Shown one piece after another: positions 9,320 through 19,055 of a DNA stretch of 64,000 nt. The notes under the pieces are model-generated. The model was not told the origin of the DNA and made no database searches. It saw nothing but the letters and a program-made list of their open reading frames with translations. The position numbers were made by a program, and so were the translations under genes. Position 1 is the first letter of the stretch; every line of letters starts with the position of its first letter. This DNA is from Dactylorhiza incarnata (lineage: Eukaryota > Streptophyta > Magnoliopsida > Asparagales > Orchidaceae), in NCBI GenBank assembly GCA_033032865.1, contig JAWHQI010000005.1, positions 5,356,001-5,420,000 on the forward strand, given 5' to 3'.

Positions 9320-11854
9320 TTAGTTTTCCTTAGGATCCCAATTAGTTTTGGGTCCTAGGTAACTGTTAGTTTGATGAGATGCTCTCACACTAGCTACACT
9401 CCTAGCAGGAAAGCTCTTCTTTGCATTAGGTACATTGGGGTTGTACCAACAATCTATGGCAAAGTGTCCCACCTTGCCACAGCACCAGCAGTCATGAATA
9501 TTGTATCTCCTTTTCTGAGCATTTTTCTGAATAGGTACAGCACTGTGCACATGTTCAACAGAGGAGACTGCATCATTCATCCTGTTTCTTTCAGCAATAA
9601 TCTGACTAAAGGATAATTTGTGGACAATCTTGCTGCTCTTTGTCCTGATGGTCTCAGTTTGCATTGGCTTAGCAGTCATACAAGATCTGAGGGAATCGGA
9701 CACAGAGCAGCAGGCCTTGTCAACAGATTTGACAGTAGTCGTGCTTTTTGCTGAGGTAGATTTGAAAGTGCTTGCTTCCTTGTTCTTGACTGAAGGTGCA
9801 GAAGCACCAAACACAAATGGTTCAGATTGGGCCATTTGTATTTCCTTATGGGGAGCTTTCATTGCACTTAAACTCATGCCCTCTCTTTCACTATGGGAAG
9901 GAGCATTTCCCTTCCTATAGCAGCTCCCGTTCTTCCATTGACCATGAATGCCTTCATGGTCATACCTGTTGAGAGGAAGCAACACCTTTTGAGAGGTGGG
10001 TTGAGGCTTAGCCTTCTTCTTGCTCTTTACTCCACTCCCTTCTCTTACTACCATCTTGTTGAATCCAGGTCCTCTCCTATTGGTTTGAGAGGAGAAGGTG
10101 TCAATAAGGGGAAGCACAGATTTGGGCTTGGAGAATTGAGCCACCAGGCTCTTCTCCTTCTCAAGTTTTTCCTCAAGGTCCTTAATGACCTTGTTCTTCA
10201 AGGAAATAGTGCTTAATTGCACAATAGTTAATCCATGTAAATGACTAATTTGTCTGCTCATCTGAGCCACCAGGGTGGTAGGTTCAGTGTTGACATCCTT
10301 GGTCACTTTGAGGGAAACAATTTCCTGGGCTTGCCTCTTGGCAAGCTTCTTGCTCTTCTTCAGAGCCTCCAAGAGAACACCATATTTATCAATCAATTGA
10401 TTGATTTCTTCCTCAGCATCCATGCCCGTTCCATCAATTGATGAAGGTGCAACAGATTCTAGACTAGTCTCATAATTAGAAATTGCAGTGGTATGAGACA
10501 GTACCTCAGCATTGTCAGAGGCATCCTGACTTCCTTCCTCATTAGTGAAGGCCATGAGGCCTAGCTGAACAATGTCTTCTTCATCCTCCTCTTCATCATT
10601 GTCTGAATGTGATAGAAGGGCCCTGACTGCAGTCCTGCCAACAGCAGTTTCTTCAACAACTACCAGCCTAATGAGGGCTTCTTCCATTTCAGATTCTGAT
10701 GAGCTAGAGTCTGATTCACTCCAGCTTTTCTTCTTCTTCTTGGCTAGAAAGGATTTCTCTCCTTTCTTGCTTCTTGATTGATGAGCCTTCTTCTCATCCT
10801 TCTCTCTTCTCTTCACAAGGCAGTCAGCAATGACATGCCCAGGCTTGCTGCAGCAATAGCAAACAACTTTGGAAGAATTATATTTTGAGTTAGACTCATA
10901 CCTGTCACTTCTGGAGTGATGCTTTGACTCCTTGCTGTCTTCCTTATAGTGATGTGAGGAGGAAGGCTTGTTCTTCCATAGCTTCCTCCTCAACAGCTTT
11001 CTGAAGTGCCTTGTAAGAACAGCAATTTCTTCATTAGAAGAAGAGCAGCTTGATGAGCTTGGCTCAGAATCTTCTGGTTCAACAGATCTTCTGGGAGGAG
11101 AGTGAGCCTTCTCTCTCCCCCTTCTTGAGCAGTTAGCCTTGAAGGCCAGAGAATTTTCCCTGGTATCACCCTTTGCCTTCTTCTCTTCTTCCTTCCTTGC
11201 AGACAGTTGCATTTCATAAGAGAGCAGCTTTCCATAAAGAGTTTGGGGAGGAGTTTCAGTCAACTTAGCCACCTCCCTTATGGCACAAATTTTTGTGTCC
11301 CATTCTCTTGTTAGAGATCTGAGGAACTTATCATTCAGCTCATAATTTGTGAACACTCTCTCATAGGTCCTTAGTTCATTTATTATTCTAAAGAACCTTT
11401 CATAACACATGAAGATGCTCTTCTGCCCTTGCTGCCTGAAAGCTTCACATTCCTGATTGAGGAGTGACTTCCTGTCATTCCTCACATCTTCAGTTCCTTC
11501 CATGTACACTATCAGTGTATCCCACATCTCCTTAGCAGATATACAGTGCACTAAATTTTGAAAGGTTGAGTCATCAATAACATTGACTATGATATTTTGA
11601 GCCCTTTTATCCATAGTAGCCAATGCTATCTCATCCTTGGTCATTTCAGTGTATGGTTTGCCTACATGCCTGGTAGGATCAACAGAAGAGGGTTTTGTGA
11701 TAGTGAAGGGGCCTTCCTGAACAGTAATGTAGATTCTAGGGTCTGAGGCTTCCATGAACAGCCTAACCCTCTGCTTCCATATGCCAAATTTGGCTTTGTT
11801 ACATATGGGCAGTTTCATTGAACTCATTTCCTTCTGCATTACACTGGAGGCCAT
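9320..11854 (-). CDS. B1 Gag, 844 codons, intact, two zinc knuckles
   Basis: Capsid protein that would package element RNA. It opens with MASSVMQKEMSSMKLPICNK and a UBN2-type capsid region (about residues 20-220, with KFGIWKQRVRLFMEA and KEMWDTLIVYMEG). A basic/Ser-rich linker follows, then zinc knuckle 1 (C332, C335, H340, C345), Ser-rich and acidic tracts (370-450), a coiled coil (about 480-575), and zinc knuckle 2 (C789, C792, H797, C802). It ends with GPKTNWDPKEN. It is long for Copia Gag. The C-terminal part is conserved in decayed A2 gag (14901-15600), including KAPH and EPFVFG-like motifs, so it belongs to the lineage. The ATG lies about 70 bases after the primer site. Confidence 0.92.
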   Translation of the reverse strand: MASSVMQKEMSSMKLPICNKAKFGIWKQRVRLFMEASDPRIYITVQEGPFTITKPSSVDPTRHVGKPYTEMTKDEIALATMDKRAQNIIVNVIDDSTFQNLVHCISAKEMWDTLIVYMEGTEDVRNDRKSLLNQECEAFRQQGQKSIFMCYERFFRIINELRTYERVFTNYELNDKFLRSLTREWDTKICAIREVAKLTETPPQTLYGKLLSYEMQLSARKEEEKKAKGDTRENSLAFKANCSRRGREKAHSPPRRSVEPEDSEPSSSSCSSSNEEIAVLTRHFRKLLRRKLWKNKPSSSHHYKEDSKESKHHSRSDRYESNSKYNSSKVVCYCCSKPGHVIADCLVKRREKDEKKAHQSRSKKGEKSFLAKKKKKSWSESDSSSSESEMEEALIRLVVVEETAVGRTAVRALLSHSDNDEEEDEEDIVQLGLMAFTNEEGSQDASDNAEVLSHTTAISNYETSLESVAPSSIDGTGMDAEEEINQLIDKYGVLLEALKKSKKLAKRQAQEIVSLKVTKDVNTEPTTLVAQMSRQISHLHGLTIVQLSTISLKNKVIKDLEEKLEKEKSLVAQFSKPKSVLPLIDTFSSQTNRRGPGFNKMVVREGSGVKSKKKAKPQPTSQKVLLPLNRYDHEGIHGQWKNGSCYRKGNAPSHSEREGMSLSAMKAPHKEIQMAQSEPFVFGASAPSVKNKEASTFKSTSAKSTTTVKSVDKACCSVSDSLRSCMTAKPMQTETIRTKSSKIVHKLSFSQIIAERNRMNDAVSSVEHVHSAVPIQKNAQKRRYNIHDCWCCGKVGHFAIDCWYNPNVPNAKKSFPARSVASVRASHQTNSYLGPKTNWDPKEN

Positions 11855-11920
11855 TGGGTGACGACTTGACTAAACCTTTTAGGATCTGGTCAGACTGTTA
11901 AGTCCTTTTTGACCAACCTA

Positions 11921-11934
11921 GCTCTGATACCACT
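11921..11934 (-). other. B1 primer-binding site (initiator tRNA-Met)
   Basis: GCTCTGATACCA on the plus strand is TGGTATCAGAGC in the element's direction, an exact match to the common plant tRNA-Met primer site. It lies two bases from the LTR end at 11935. Confidence 0.92.
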
Positions 11935-13493
11935 TGAAAGAATATAAGGTTTGTAGTCTAAATCACCTAGAGAGGGGGGGGGGGGGGGGGTGAATAGGTC
12001 TTTTAAATTTTAGTTGATTAGCTTTAGCTGTTTTCAGAGTTAGTTCAAGCAAATCAGCAAACACAGAAAGTACACGATAATTTATAGTGGTTCCCCAAAG
12101 ACAGTGTGTCTATGGGTAGTCCACTTTCCCCCTCCACCCTTCTAACAGTGTGTTAGACAGGGCCAACTTCTCCAATCTCGGCTCAAAGAGCTTACAGCAC
12201 AAGTTCCTCAGAACTTCTCAGATCAAGAATGATCCTACCTCAGGACACAAGTCCCTTCAACTCAGAGCTATCTCCAGCTCCTACCTCAGGCACAGCTGCC
12301 CTACAAACTCAGAGGATAACACCTCCTACAGCTCAGACAATAATGTCCTACAACTCAGGCTGTTAAGCCCTACCTCAGATCTGCTCCAGATCCTACAGCT
12401 CAGACATTTCCCAGGTCCTACCACTCAGAGGACTCCTCCTATAACTCAGACCTCCTCCTGGTCCTACCTCAGGCTGTTAATCCCTACCTCAGATCTGCTC
12501 CAGATCCTACACTCAGTCCTTCAGCCCTACAGCTCAGAACCCTCAGGTTCATACAATCTCAGATCAAAAGGTCTTACAGCTCAAGAAAAATGCCCTACAG
12601 AAAAATGATTTAGAAATATTCTACAGTAGAGGTACTCTCCTGTAGATCCTGCACCGTCTGTGCTTCCTGTAGCTGAAGATGTCGATGCCAGCTACTAACT
12701 TGATCTTCCTCTTCGACAGAGTGATGGAAGATCACCTTGCTCCTTCTTGCAAAGGAGCTAACTTTCTTTCTCTGTTTTCTTCTTATTATTATTCAGTGAG
12801 CAGGAGGAAGAAGACGAGAGCTTCAGCCGTCAAAGTAAAGGTTGTTCTAGATTGCACACCACAGAGAGTTTCAAATGTGCCATAACACTTCCTTTTATAC
12901 ATCTTTGATCTTCAACGACTCTTAGCTGATCTGCTGAGAAGTATGGGAGAAGCTGGTGGACCCCACACAGCTTTTCTGCAACTAGTCCTAGCCGCAGGTC
13001 CCGCCGCCCTACTTTTCCGTAGAGAAGGACTGCGCTCGACGAACACGGAACACTCTGCGTTCGACGAACCAGCTGTCCCCTGCGTTCGACGATCTTGCCA
13101 GCCCAACGCTCGACAAACTTGCCTTTTGTGTCTTTTTAGTGGCTCCTTCTTTGATCCCGTCTCAGCGGTCGACGAACGGCATTCAGCGTTCGATGAACAC
13201 GCTGATTCTCATTGTATAATGAACTTATCAGCGGAGGCACCTTCTTCTCAGCGGATACGCTGAGACGGCTCCTCGTCTCAGCGGTTTTGACCCCTCATCT
13301 CAGCGGTTCTGCTGAGACTACATCATTTATGGGAGATGATTTCTCCACATCTAAGGGCATGTTTGTCCCTTCCTTTTGAGTCACCTGCACCTTATATCTT
13401 ACACAAGTAAAGTTCATCAAATACAATATGTCCTTAGCATTGAGAGTGATGCCTCTTCAAATCAAGGTACTATTGAGGGCAATATACCCAACA
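11935..13493 (-). repeat. B1 5' LTR
   Basis: 1559 bases, near-identical to 2506-4065. It holds the same dyad array (about 13035-13205), TGTAGGA repeat block, core module and poly-G/C run, here 17 bases (11974-11990) against 16 in the partner. The 106-codon frame at 12943-13263 is the counterpart of 3514-3834 and is not a gene. Confidence 0.92.
12079..12157 (-). promoter_or_regulatory. B1 5' LTR core module: dyad plus TATA-like box
   Basis: Same TCTAACA-CAC-TGTTAGA dyad (12141-12157) and, in element sense, GGGGAACCACTATAAA ending near 12079. Here the box keeps CTATAAATT, closer to a TATA consensus than CTATAACTT in the other LTR. In the 5' LTR this would be the promoter that drives B1. Confidence 0.5.
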
Positions 13494-14900
13494 AAAGTTG
13501 AATATTAGAATCGGCAAGAAGGTTGAATCTTCAAGTATTGATTGGCTTGAATGTATTTCTTCTTTCTCTTGAGCTCTGTAAGTGAGTATTTCTCTTATCG
13601 ACAGTGAGCACTTCTTTCAGAAATAACAAAGGAGAATGATTTCCAATCTTAAGATTAGTGTTTGCTGAAATCATCTCAACCCTTTTATAATGACCCTTGA
13701 TAACAGTCTCTTCCTCATATGTCATTTATGTCAGTTCTCAGATTTCCATAAAGCTCTGCTTTCATTGGTTCAATCTACGGTGGCAATAAATGACATGATG
13801 CCAAAATTATGCTTTAATTTGAATTCATCCCTTCTGCCACTAGACTAGATGTCTAGTCGAATTTACTTCTTTTGGATTAATTTGTGTTGTGTAAAGCTTA
13901 AGTTCAATTCTTTTGCACGATTTGTCTTGATGTCTTTGATAGTCTTTAAGACGATATTTCATAGTATAATCTTCTGGTCGAATCGTCTGCAAGAATCATC
14001 TTGATGGTTGGTTGTCTACAAGATGATATTTCACACTTCATTCTTCTAGACAAATTGTCTACACGAATAATCATGTTGTCTCTTCCACTAGACGATATTT
14101 CATATCTTCAGCCTTCTAGTTGATTCTTCTATACGAATCGACTTATTGTTTCTTCATAGTCTTGAAGACAATATTTGACTGTGTGTGCCTTCTAGACGAA
14201 TCTTCTACATGATTCAACTTGATATATATTTATGGTTTATCAAGACGATATTTCTCTGCTTGTTCCTTCTAGTCAAATCTTCTGCATGAATCAACTAGAT
14301 AACTCTTTATAATCTTCAAGGCAATATTTGAGCTCTTCTAGAAGAATCATCTTGTTATTCATGAAATGTCATCTTGGTTCATCGATGATATTTCAAGTGA
14401 TATCAACGATAATTGTCTTAGTCAATTTTTTCCTTCATATAACTGCTTTAAGATATATATTATGTACATCTAAGACAATATAAAGGTCGTTATGAGTTTA
14501 CAAGATGATATTGTGTTGGAGCTTAGGGTCTTCAAGACAATATCGAGACCTTCACTCGACGATATTTAAGCTTTACCAAGACGATATTTGCCTTAGGAAA
14601 ATTTTGATCTTCTCAACTCAAATCCTTTGCTTCGGCTAACTTGATAGACTTTTATACTTGATGATTAAGAGTTAGTGGAAAGTCTAATATAGTCTAGATC
14701 ATAGGTCGACATGGTGTTTTGCATAATGGGGTATTACATTGGCAAAACTATGTCAGATGACACAAAGTCTAGTCCTATGTTAGACTTGCACTATCAAGTA
14801 CCTGAAAGCAATAATCTAGAAGAAACATGTCAAATACAAAATGTATTTATCTTTGACTTGAGAACTTCAAATCAGGAAAAATTTAGGTAAAGTCCCAACA
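13494..14900 (-). repeat. A1 5' LTR, outer (5') part
   Basis: First about 1.4 kb of the A1 LTR in element direction, starting TGTTGGGA at 14900. The right end (about 14640-14880) is the reverse complement of the start of the A2 3' LTR (21466 onward) and of A3 (47201 onward), including CCTGATTTGAAG and CACCATGTCGAC. The middle (13830-14600) is full of ATCGTCTTGAAGACGAT-like motifs. 13494-13498 (AAAGT) is the right target copy for B1. No credible gene. Confidence 0.87.
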
Positions 14901-15620
14901 CTTGAGGATAAGCTCCTCAATAAAAGGAAGCTTGTGGCTAAGTTTTCCAAACCACAAACTGTACTGTCGATTATTGATATTTTTTCCCATATAGAGATGG
15001 TGTAGTATATACTATGGAGGCAAACAAGGGCAAGACCATCAACGATCAGACTATTTTTCAAAAGTTCATATTGCCTACCAACACCTACGATCATGATCTT
15101 TCCTATGTATTCTTGTCCAATGAGTGCTCTACAAGTCGAACAAAGCCATATAATTCAAGGAATAAAGCAGATATTGGACAGAGTGCCTTCAAGGCACCTC
15201 ATTAGGAAATTCATATGAAAAATCATGGATCATTTGTGTTTGGCTCTGCAGAACCAACAATCAGAGGGAAGGTAATGGCTATTCCTCAAAAGCCTATCCC
15301 TAAGATGAAACATATGACTGTACAACCCATCTTCCATCATGATCACAACCACAAGATTCATCTAAGAAATGCTAAGAATGTCAAACCCTACTCTTCTGAT
15401 CATCAACATTCTCACTCTACTCAGAAGATGACTCAGAAAAGGAGGTACAATAGGTTTGAATGTTGGTGTTGTGGAAATGTGACCACTTTGCCATAGACTG
15501 TTGGTTCAATCCAACAGTGCCTAGGGCAAAGAATATGATAATATTGTTGTGAAACATCATATAGTTAGGACTAACAAGAACCAAGGACCCAAAATTATTT
15601 GGGTTCCCAAGGTAATGTAA
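14901..15620 (+). pseudogene. A2 gag, C-terminal part, decayed
   Basis: Starts abruptly at the A1 border with a coiled-coil segment LEDKLLNKRKLVAKFSKP, matching B1 Gag around residue 560. Recognisable blocks follow: LPTNTYDHD, SAFKAPH, HGSFVFGSAEPT and a zinc knuckle starting ECWCCGNV, where a frameshift removes GH; the shifted frame reads FAIDCWFNP. It ends with QGPKIIWVPKVM and a stop. This is the same C-terminal Gag extension as in B1, in pieces. Confidence 0.82.
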
Positions 15621-15654
15621 TCTCATTTTGTAGGGATGTCCAAAGGCCAATCAA

Positions 15655-17110
15655 ATACCAATATGGTACTTGGATAGTGGATGTTCCAGACACATGACTG
15701 GAATAAGAAGCCATCTAAATGACTATACCCCATTGAAAGATGGATCCAAAGTAATCTTTGGTGGATCGGACAAAGGGGTAACAAAAGGCTTTAGTATGAT
15801 TACCAATGACATAGTCTCAATAGCAAAAGTAGCTTATGTAGATGGTTGCAACACAACTTCATAAGCGTAAGTCAACTATGTGACTTAGGCTATGTCATTG
15901 TTTTCCACAAGGAAAAGTGCTTGATCAAGAAGTCTATTGATCTTGAGATTATTTTAACATGCACTAGGAGTAGAAATGTTTATTGCTTGAATTTCATTTG
16001 TTTAGATTCTTTTGCACATATTTTTCTAGTAGCAAATGAAAAGGAGTCTCTTTGTGTATAATGGCACAAGTGACTCGCTCACTTGAACTACAAGAAAATC
16101 AATAAGTTAATCTCAGAAAACCTAGTTAGGGATGGACCCAATATCAAGTGCATTATGGATGGTTCATGTCATGCATGCCCAATGGGTAAGCAGACAAGGG
16201 CTACCTTTAAGAGCATTACTCATAAGGACTCTATTAGGTGACTATATCTATTGCACATGGATCTGTTTGGTCCTATATATTTCTATTCTCAATTTGGGAG
16301 GGATGTCTTACACTCTTGTGAAAGTTGATGACCATTCTAGATTCTCATGGGTATTCTTCCTTAGAAGAAAGTCTGATACTCTGGACACATTTGTGTCTTT
16401 TGTCAAACAAATCCAGAATGAGATGAACTGTATTGTGGTCAAAATCAAAAATGACCATGACACTGAATTCCATTCTGGAGCTATGACAAAATTCTGCAAA
16501 TGTCAAGGTATCTTACAAGAATTCTATTCTCCCATGACACCATAACAGAATGGAGTGGATGAGAGAAAGAATAGAACACTTATTGAGACTGGTAGGACAA
16601 TGCTAAGTGACTCTTCAGTGCCTAAATACATTTGAGTTGATGAAGTGAACGCAACATGTCATGTACTAAATAGATTCTTTATCACCAAGGATCACAAGAA
16701 GACTCCATATGAGCTGATGAAAGACAGAAAAACAACCTTATCCTACTTTAGAATCTTTAGGAGCAAGTGTTATATCCTGAATAATGGGAAATCCTATTTA
16801 ACAAAGTTTGCTGAGAAAAGCTTTGAGGGTTTCTTTGTTGGATACAATAGCCATAATAGGGCATATAGAGTATACAACAAAAGACCCAAGTTGTAGAAGA
16901 ATTAATTCATGTTGTATTTGATGAGACTAGTCGGATACACAAGGGCTGGTCTAGTTCTTCTAATGCTACATAATCAAAAGTAAAGATGAAGGAGTTAACC
17001 ATTATTGATGAAACTAAAGTCAACAAGTCAACCCCACCAGATATGCATGATGATGAAGAGAATCAGTCACTAGAAGAAGTACAAGAATATGTAGAAGAAT
17101 TTTTGGCAGG
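15655..17110 (+). pseudogene. A2 protease-integrase, decayed
   Basis: Protease motif YLDSGCSRHMTG starts near 15665, in the +1 frame relative to the gag end. Then come SKVIFGGSDKGVTKG and HNFISVSQLCDLGYV (reached through a frameshift near 15846), a pre-integrase finger with MAQWVSRQG in a shifted frame, and integrase blocks VKVDDHSRFSWVFFLRRKSD and KNDHDTEFHSGAM (16132-16545). A stop replaces a residue in TP*QNGVDERKN, and SYFRIFRSKCYILNNGKSY follows (16645-16896). At least six frame breaks are visible. Confidence 0.82.
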
Positions 17111-17126
17111 CTGAAACAAAAAAGCT

Positions 17127-18701
17127 ATGGAGACTCCAAGAAGGCTACCAACTGCTAGCAGACATCTGAAAGGTCACCCAAGCAATCTAATTATTGGAGA
17201 TGCAAGCCAAGGTGTCAAAACCAGAAGTATAGTGCAGAATGAAGCTATTTTTCTGAGCTTTCTATCTCAAATAGAACCCAAGAAGTTTGAGGAAACAAAT
17301 GGATATCCCTCTTGGATCATAACTATACAATAAGAATTAAACCAGTTCAAAAGATGTAAAGTATGGAAACTAGTTCCTAGATCCCAAGGACAAAATGTGA
17401 TTGGAACCAAATAGATCTACAGGATTAAATTGGATGAAAATGGTGTAACCATTAAGAACAAAGCAAGGTTGGTTATAAAGGGATGCATACAAGAAGAAGG
17501 GATTGATTTTGATCAAAAATTTGCACCTATTGCTAGACTTGAAGCAATCAGACTATTCCTTGCATATGCAGATTCAAAGTCTACCAAATGGATGTGAAGT
17601 TTGCATTCCTTAATGGTGATCTGAATGAAGAAGTTTATGTAGAGCAGCCTTCAGGTTTTATCAATCCAACCTTCCCTGATCATGTTTACTTTTTAAGAAA
17701 ATCTTTATATGGGTTAAAACAAGCACCTAGAGCTTGGTATAATACCCTGTCTAGGTTCCTCATTGAAAACAAATTTTCAAGGGGGAAGATAAACAAGACA
17801 TTATTCCTAAGAGAAATTAAGGGCAAGATATTGCTAGTTCAAATATATGTTGATGACATTATATTGTCTCTAAAGACTATAACCTTTGCAAAAAGTTTGC
17901 CAACTTGATGTAAGGGAAATTTGAAAAAAGTAGCATGGGAGAGCTAGAATACTTCTTAAGACGCCAAGTGAAATATTCTGAAGATGGAATCTTCATCTCC
18001 CAAGCCAAGTTCACTAAGGAATTGATAAAGAAGTTTGGAATGAAGAGTGTCTCCACAATGAGGACTCCTATGGATCAAATGTATCTCTAGACAAGGATGA
18101 GAAAAGAAAACCTTTTGATGAAACTATGTACAGATGTATTATTGGCTACTACTCTACTTGACTACTAGAAGGACAGATATAATGTTTGTTGCATGTGTCT
18201 GTGCTAGATATCAGGTGAACCCTAAATAATCTCAATATTCCTCTACAAAAAGAATGTTAAGATACCTTAAGGGCACATCTAATTTTGGCCTATGGTACCC
18301 TAGGAGTAATGATTTTGAACTAATTGGGTACTCAGATGCAGATTTTGCAGGATGCAAAGAGGATAGAAAAAACACTTCAGGTACATGTCAATTATTAGGC
18401 AAAAGACTAATCTCATGGAGCAGCAATAAGTAAACAAGTATAGTTATTTCAACTGCTGAGTCAGAATACATCTCAGCTAGAAGTTACTGTGCACAACTAC
18501 TGTGGATACAGCATCAGCTAGAAGACTACAACATCAAGATCAGCAAAATAGTAATGCACCACTTCATCAGGGAGCATGTTGAAAAGGAAGATATCTATCT
18601 TGAATATGTCCCCACTGATAGACAAGTGGCATATATCTTTAAAAAGCCCCATGATGAAGCGAAATTCAATTTCTTTAAATTTGAGCTTGAAAGACAATGA
18701 G
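17127..18701 (+). pseudogene. A2 reverse transcriptase and RNase H, decayed
   Basis: RT begins after a linker with HLKGHPSNLIIGDASQGVKT. FLSQIEPKKFEETNG follows, then stops and shifts, then [20 protein letters not shown] (17588 onward), [13 protein letters not shown] and the catalytic YVDDIILSL. The downstream part (17910-18200) crosses several frames. RNase H is recognisable at 18250-18660 (YLKGTSNFGLWYP, YSDADFAGCKEDRK, AESEYIS, HHFIREHVEK). The catalytic doublet survives but there is no continuous frame. Confidence 0.82.
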
Positions 18702-19055
18702 AAAATATAGGAAAATCTCTAAGTATTATCTCTGTCATCGAGTATTAAAAATGATATTGAGGTCTTATCGATGTGTTATCAAACCGACATAATAGATGTA
18801 TCATCGTGGTGAACTTTCGACATTCAAATAATATTATATATTGGATCTTTCATCACAATCGTTGAATCGTGGATCAATTTCTAAAGTATACGCACCCAGG
18901 TACACACCTCTTGGGATTCCAATAATAGAATATATAAATAGTTCAAATGCTTAGACCTATATTACAACATTTTCCCTAAGCTGTCGAAATGAAAAGCTCA
19001 TCTCACTCGACAACTCGTGATGTCACCGACCTTCAGTTTTCTAGTTTTTCTTGCA
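18702..19055 (+). other. A2 intergenic leader of the post-pol frame
   Basis: Non-coding stretch after RNase H. It contains AATATATAAATAG near 18928-18945 and ends in a T-rich run TTTTCTAGTTTTTCTTGCA directly before an ATG at 19056. The run resembles a 3' splice site with its last G changed, as in C1 at 29083-29158. The role is inferred. Confidence 0.4.

Larger units (their letters stand above)
2506..13493 (-). mobile_element. Copia element B1 (Maximus/SIRE-like), complete, two LTRs
   Basis: Complete minus-strand Copia element of 10,988 bases including a nested insertion (5064-6768). The two LTRs (1560 and 1559 bases) both run TGTTGGGTATATTG...TATTCTTTCA. Flanks are AATGT (2501-2505) and AAAGT (13494-13498), a target duplication with one mismatch. 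The order leftward from 13493 is 5' LTR, tRNA-Met primer site, gag, protease-integrase, reverse transcriptase, RNase H, polypurine tract, 3' LTR. It is the best preserved element here: gag and protease-integrase are open, while RT and RNase H are broken. It sits inside the A1 LTR. There is no extra frame after RNase H. Confidence 0.93.
1..14900 (-). mobile_element. Copia element A1 (Maximus/SIRE-like), 5' part only
   Basis: Minus-strand Ty1/Copia element. Its 5' LTR begins at 14900 (TGTTGGGA on the minus strand) and ends near 1950. It is followed by a degenerate tRNA-Met primer site and a decayed gag that runs off the left edge. The LTR is split by element B1 (2506-13493). Sequence right of 14900 reads at once as the gag coiled coil of a plus-strand Copia (A2), so A1 was inserted into A2 gag. 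The second LTR and the other target-site copy lie outside the window. The LTR is the same family as the A2 3' LTR and the solo LTR at 47201-54750. Lineage follows from the LTR-end motif CACCCC-TCTAG and gag similarity to B1. Confidence 0.85.

Noticed and set aside
9371..10781. Plus-strand frames of 66-107 codons opposite B1 gag
   Set aside because: Shadow frames of the intact minus-strand gag.
18920..18950. AATATATAAATAG as an internal promoter for the A2 post-pol gene
   Set aside because: AT-rich sequence of this kind is common here and C1 has no equivalent; splicing is the better-supported idea.
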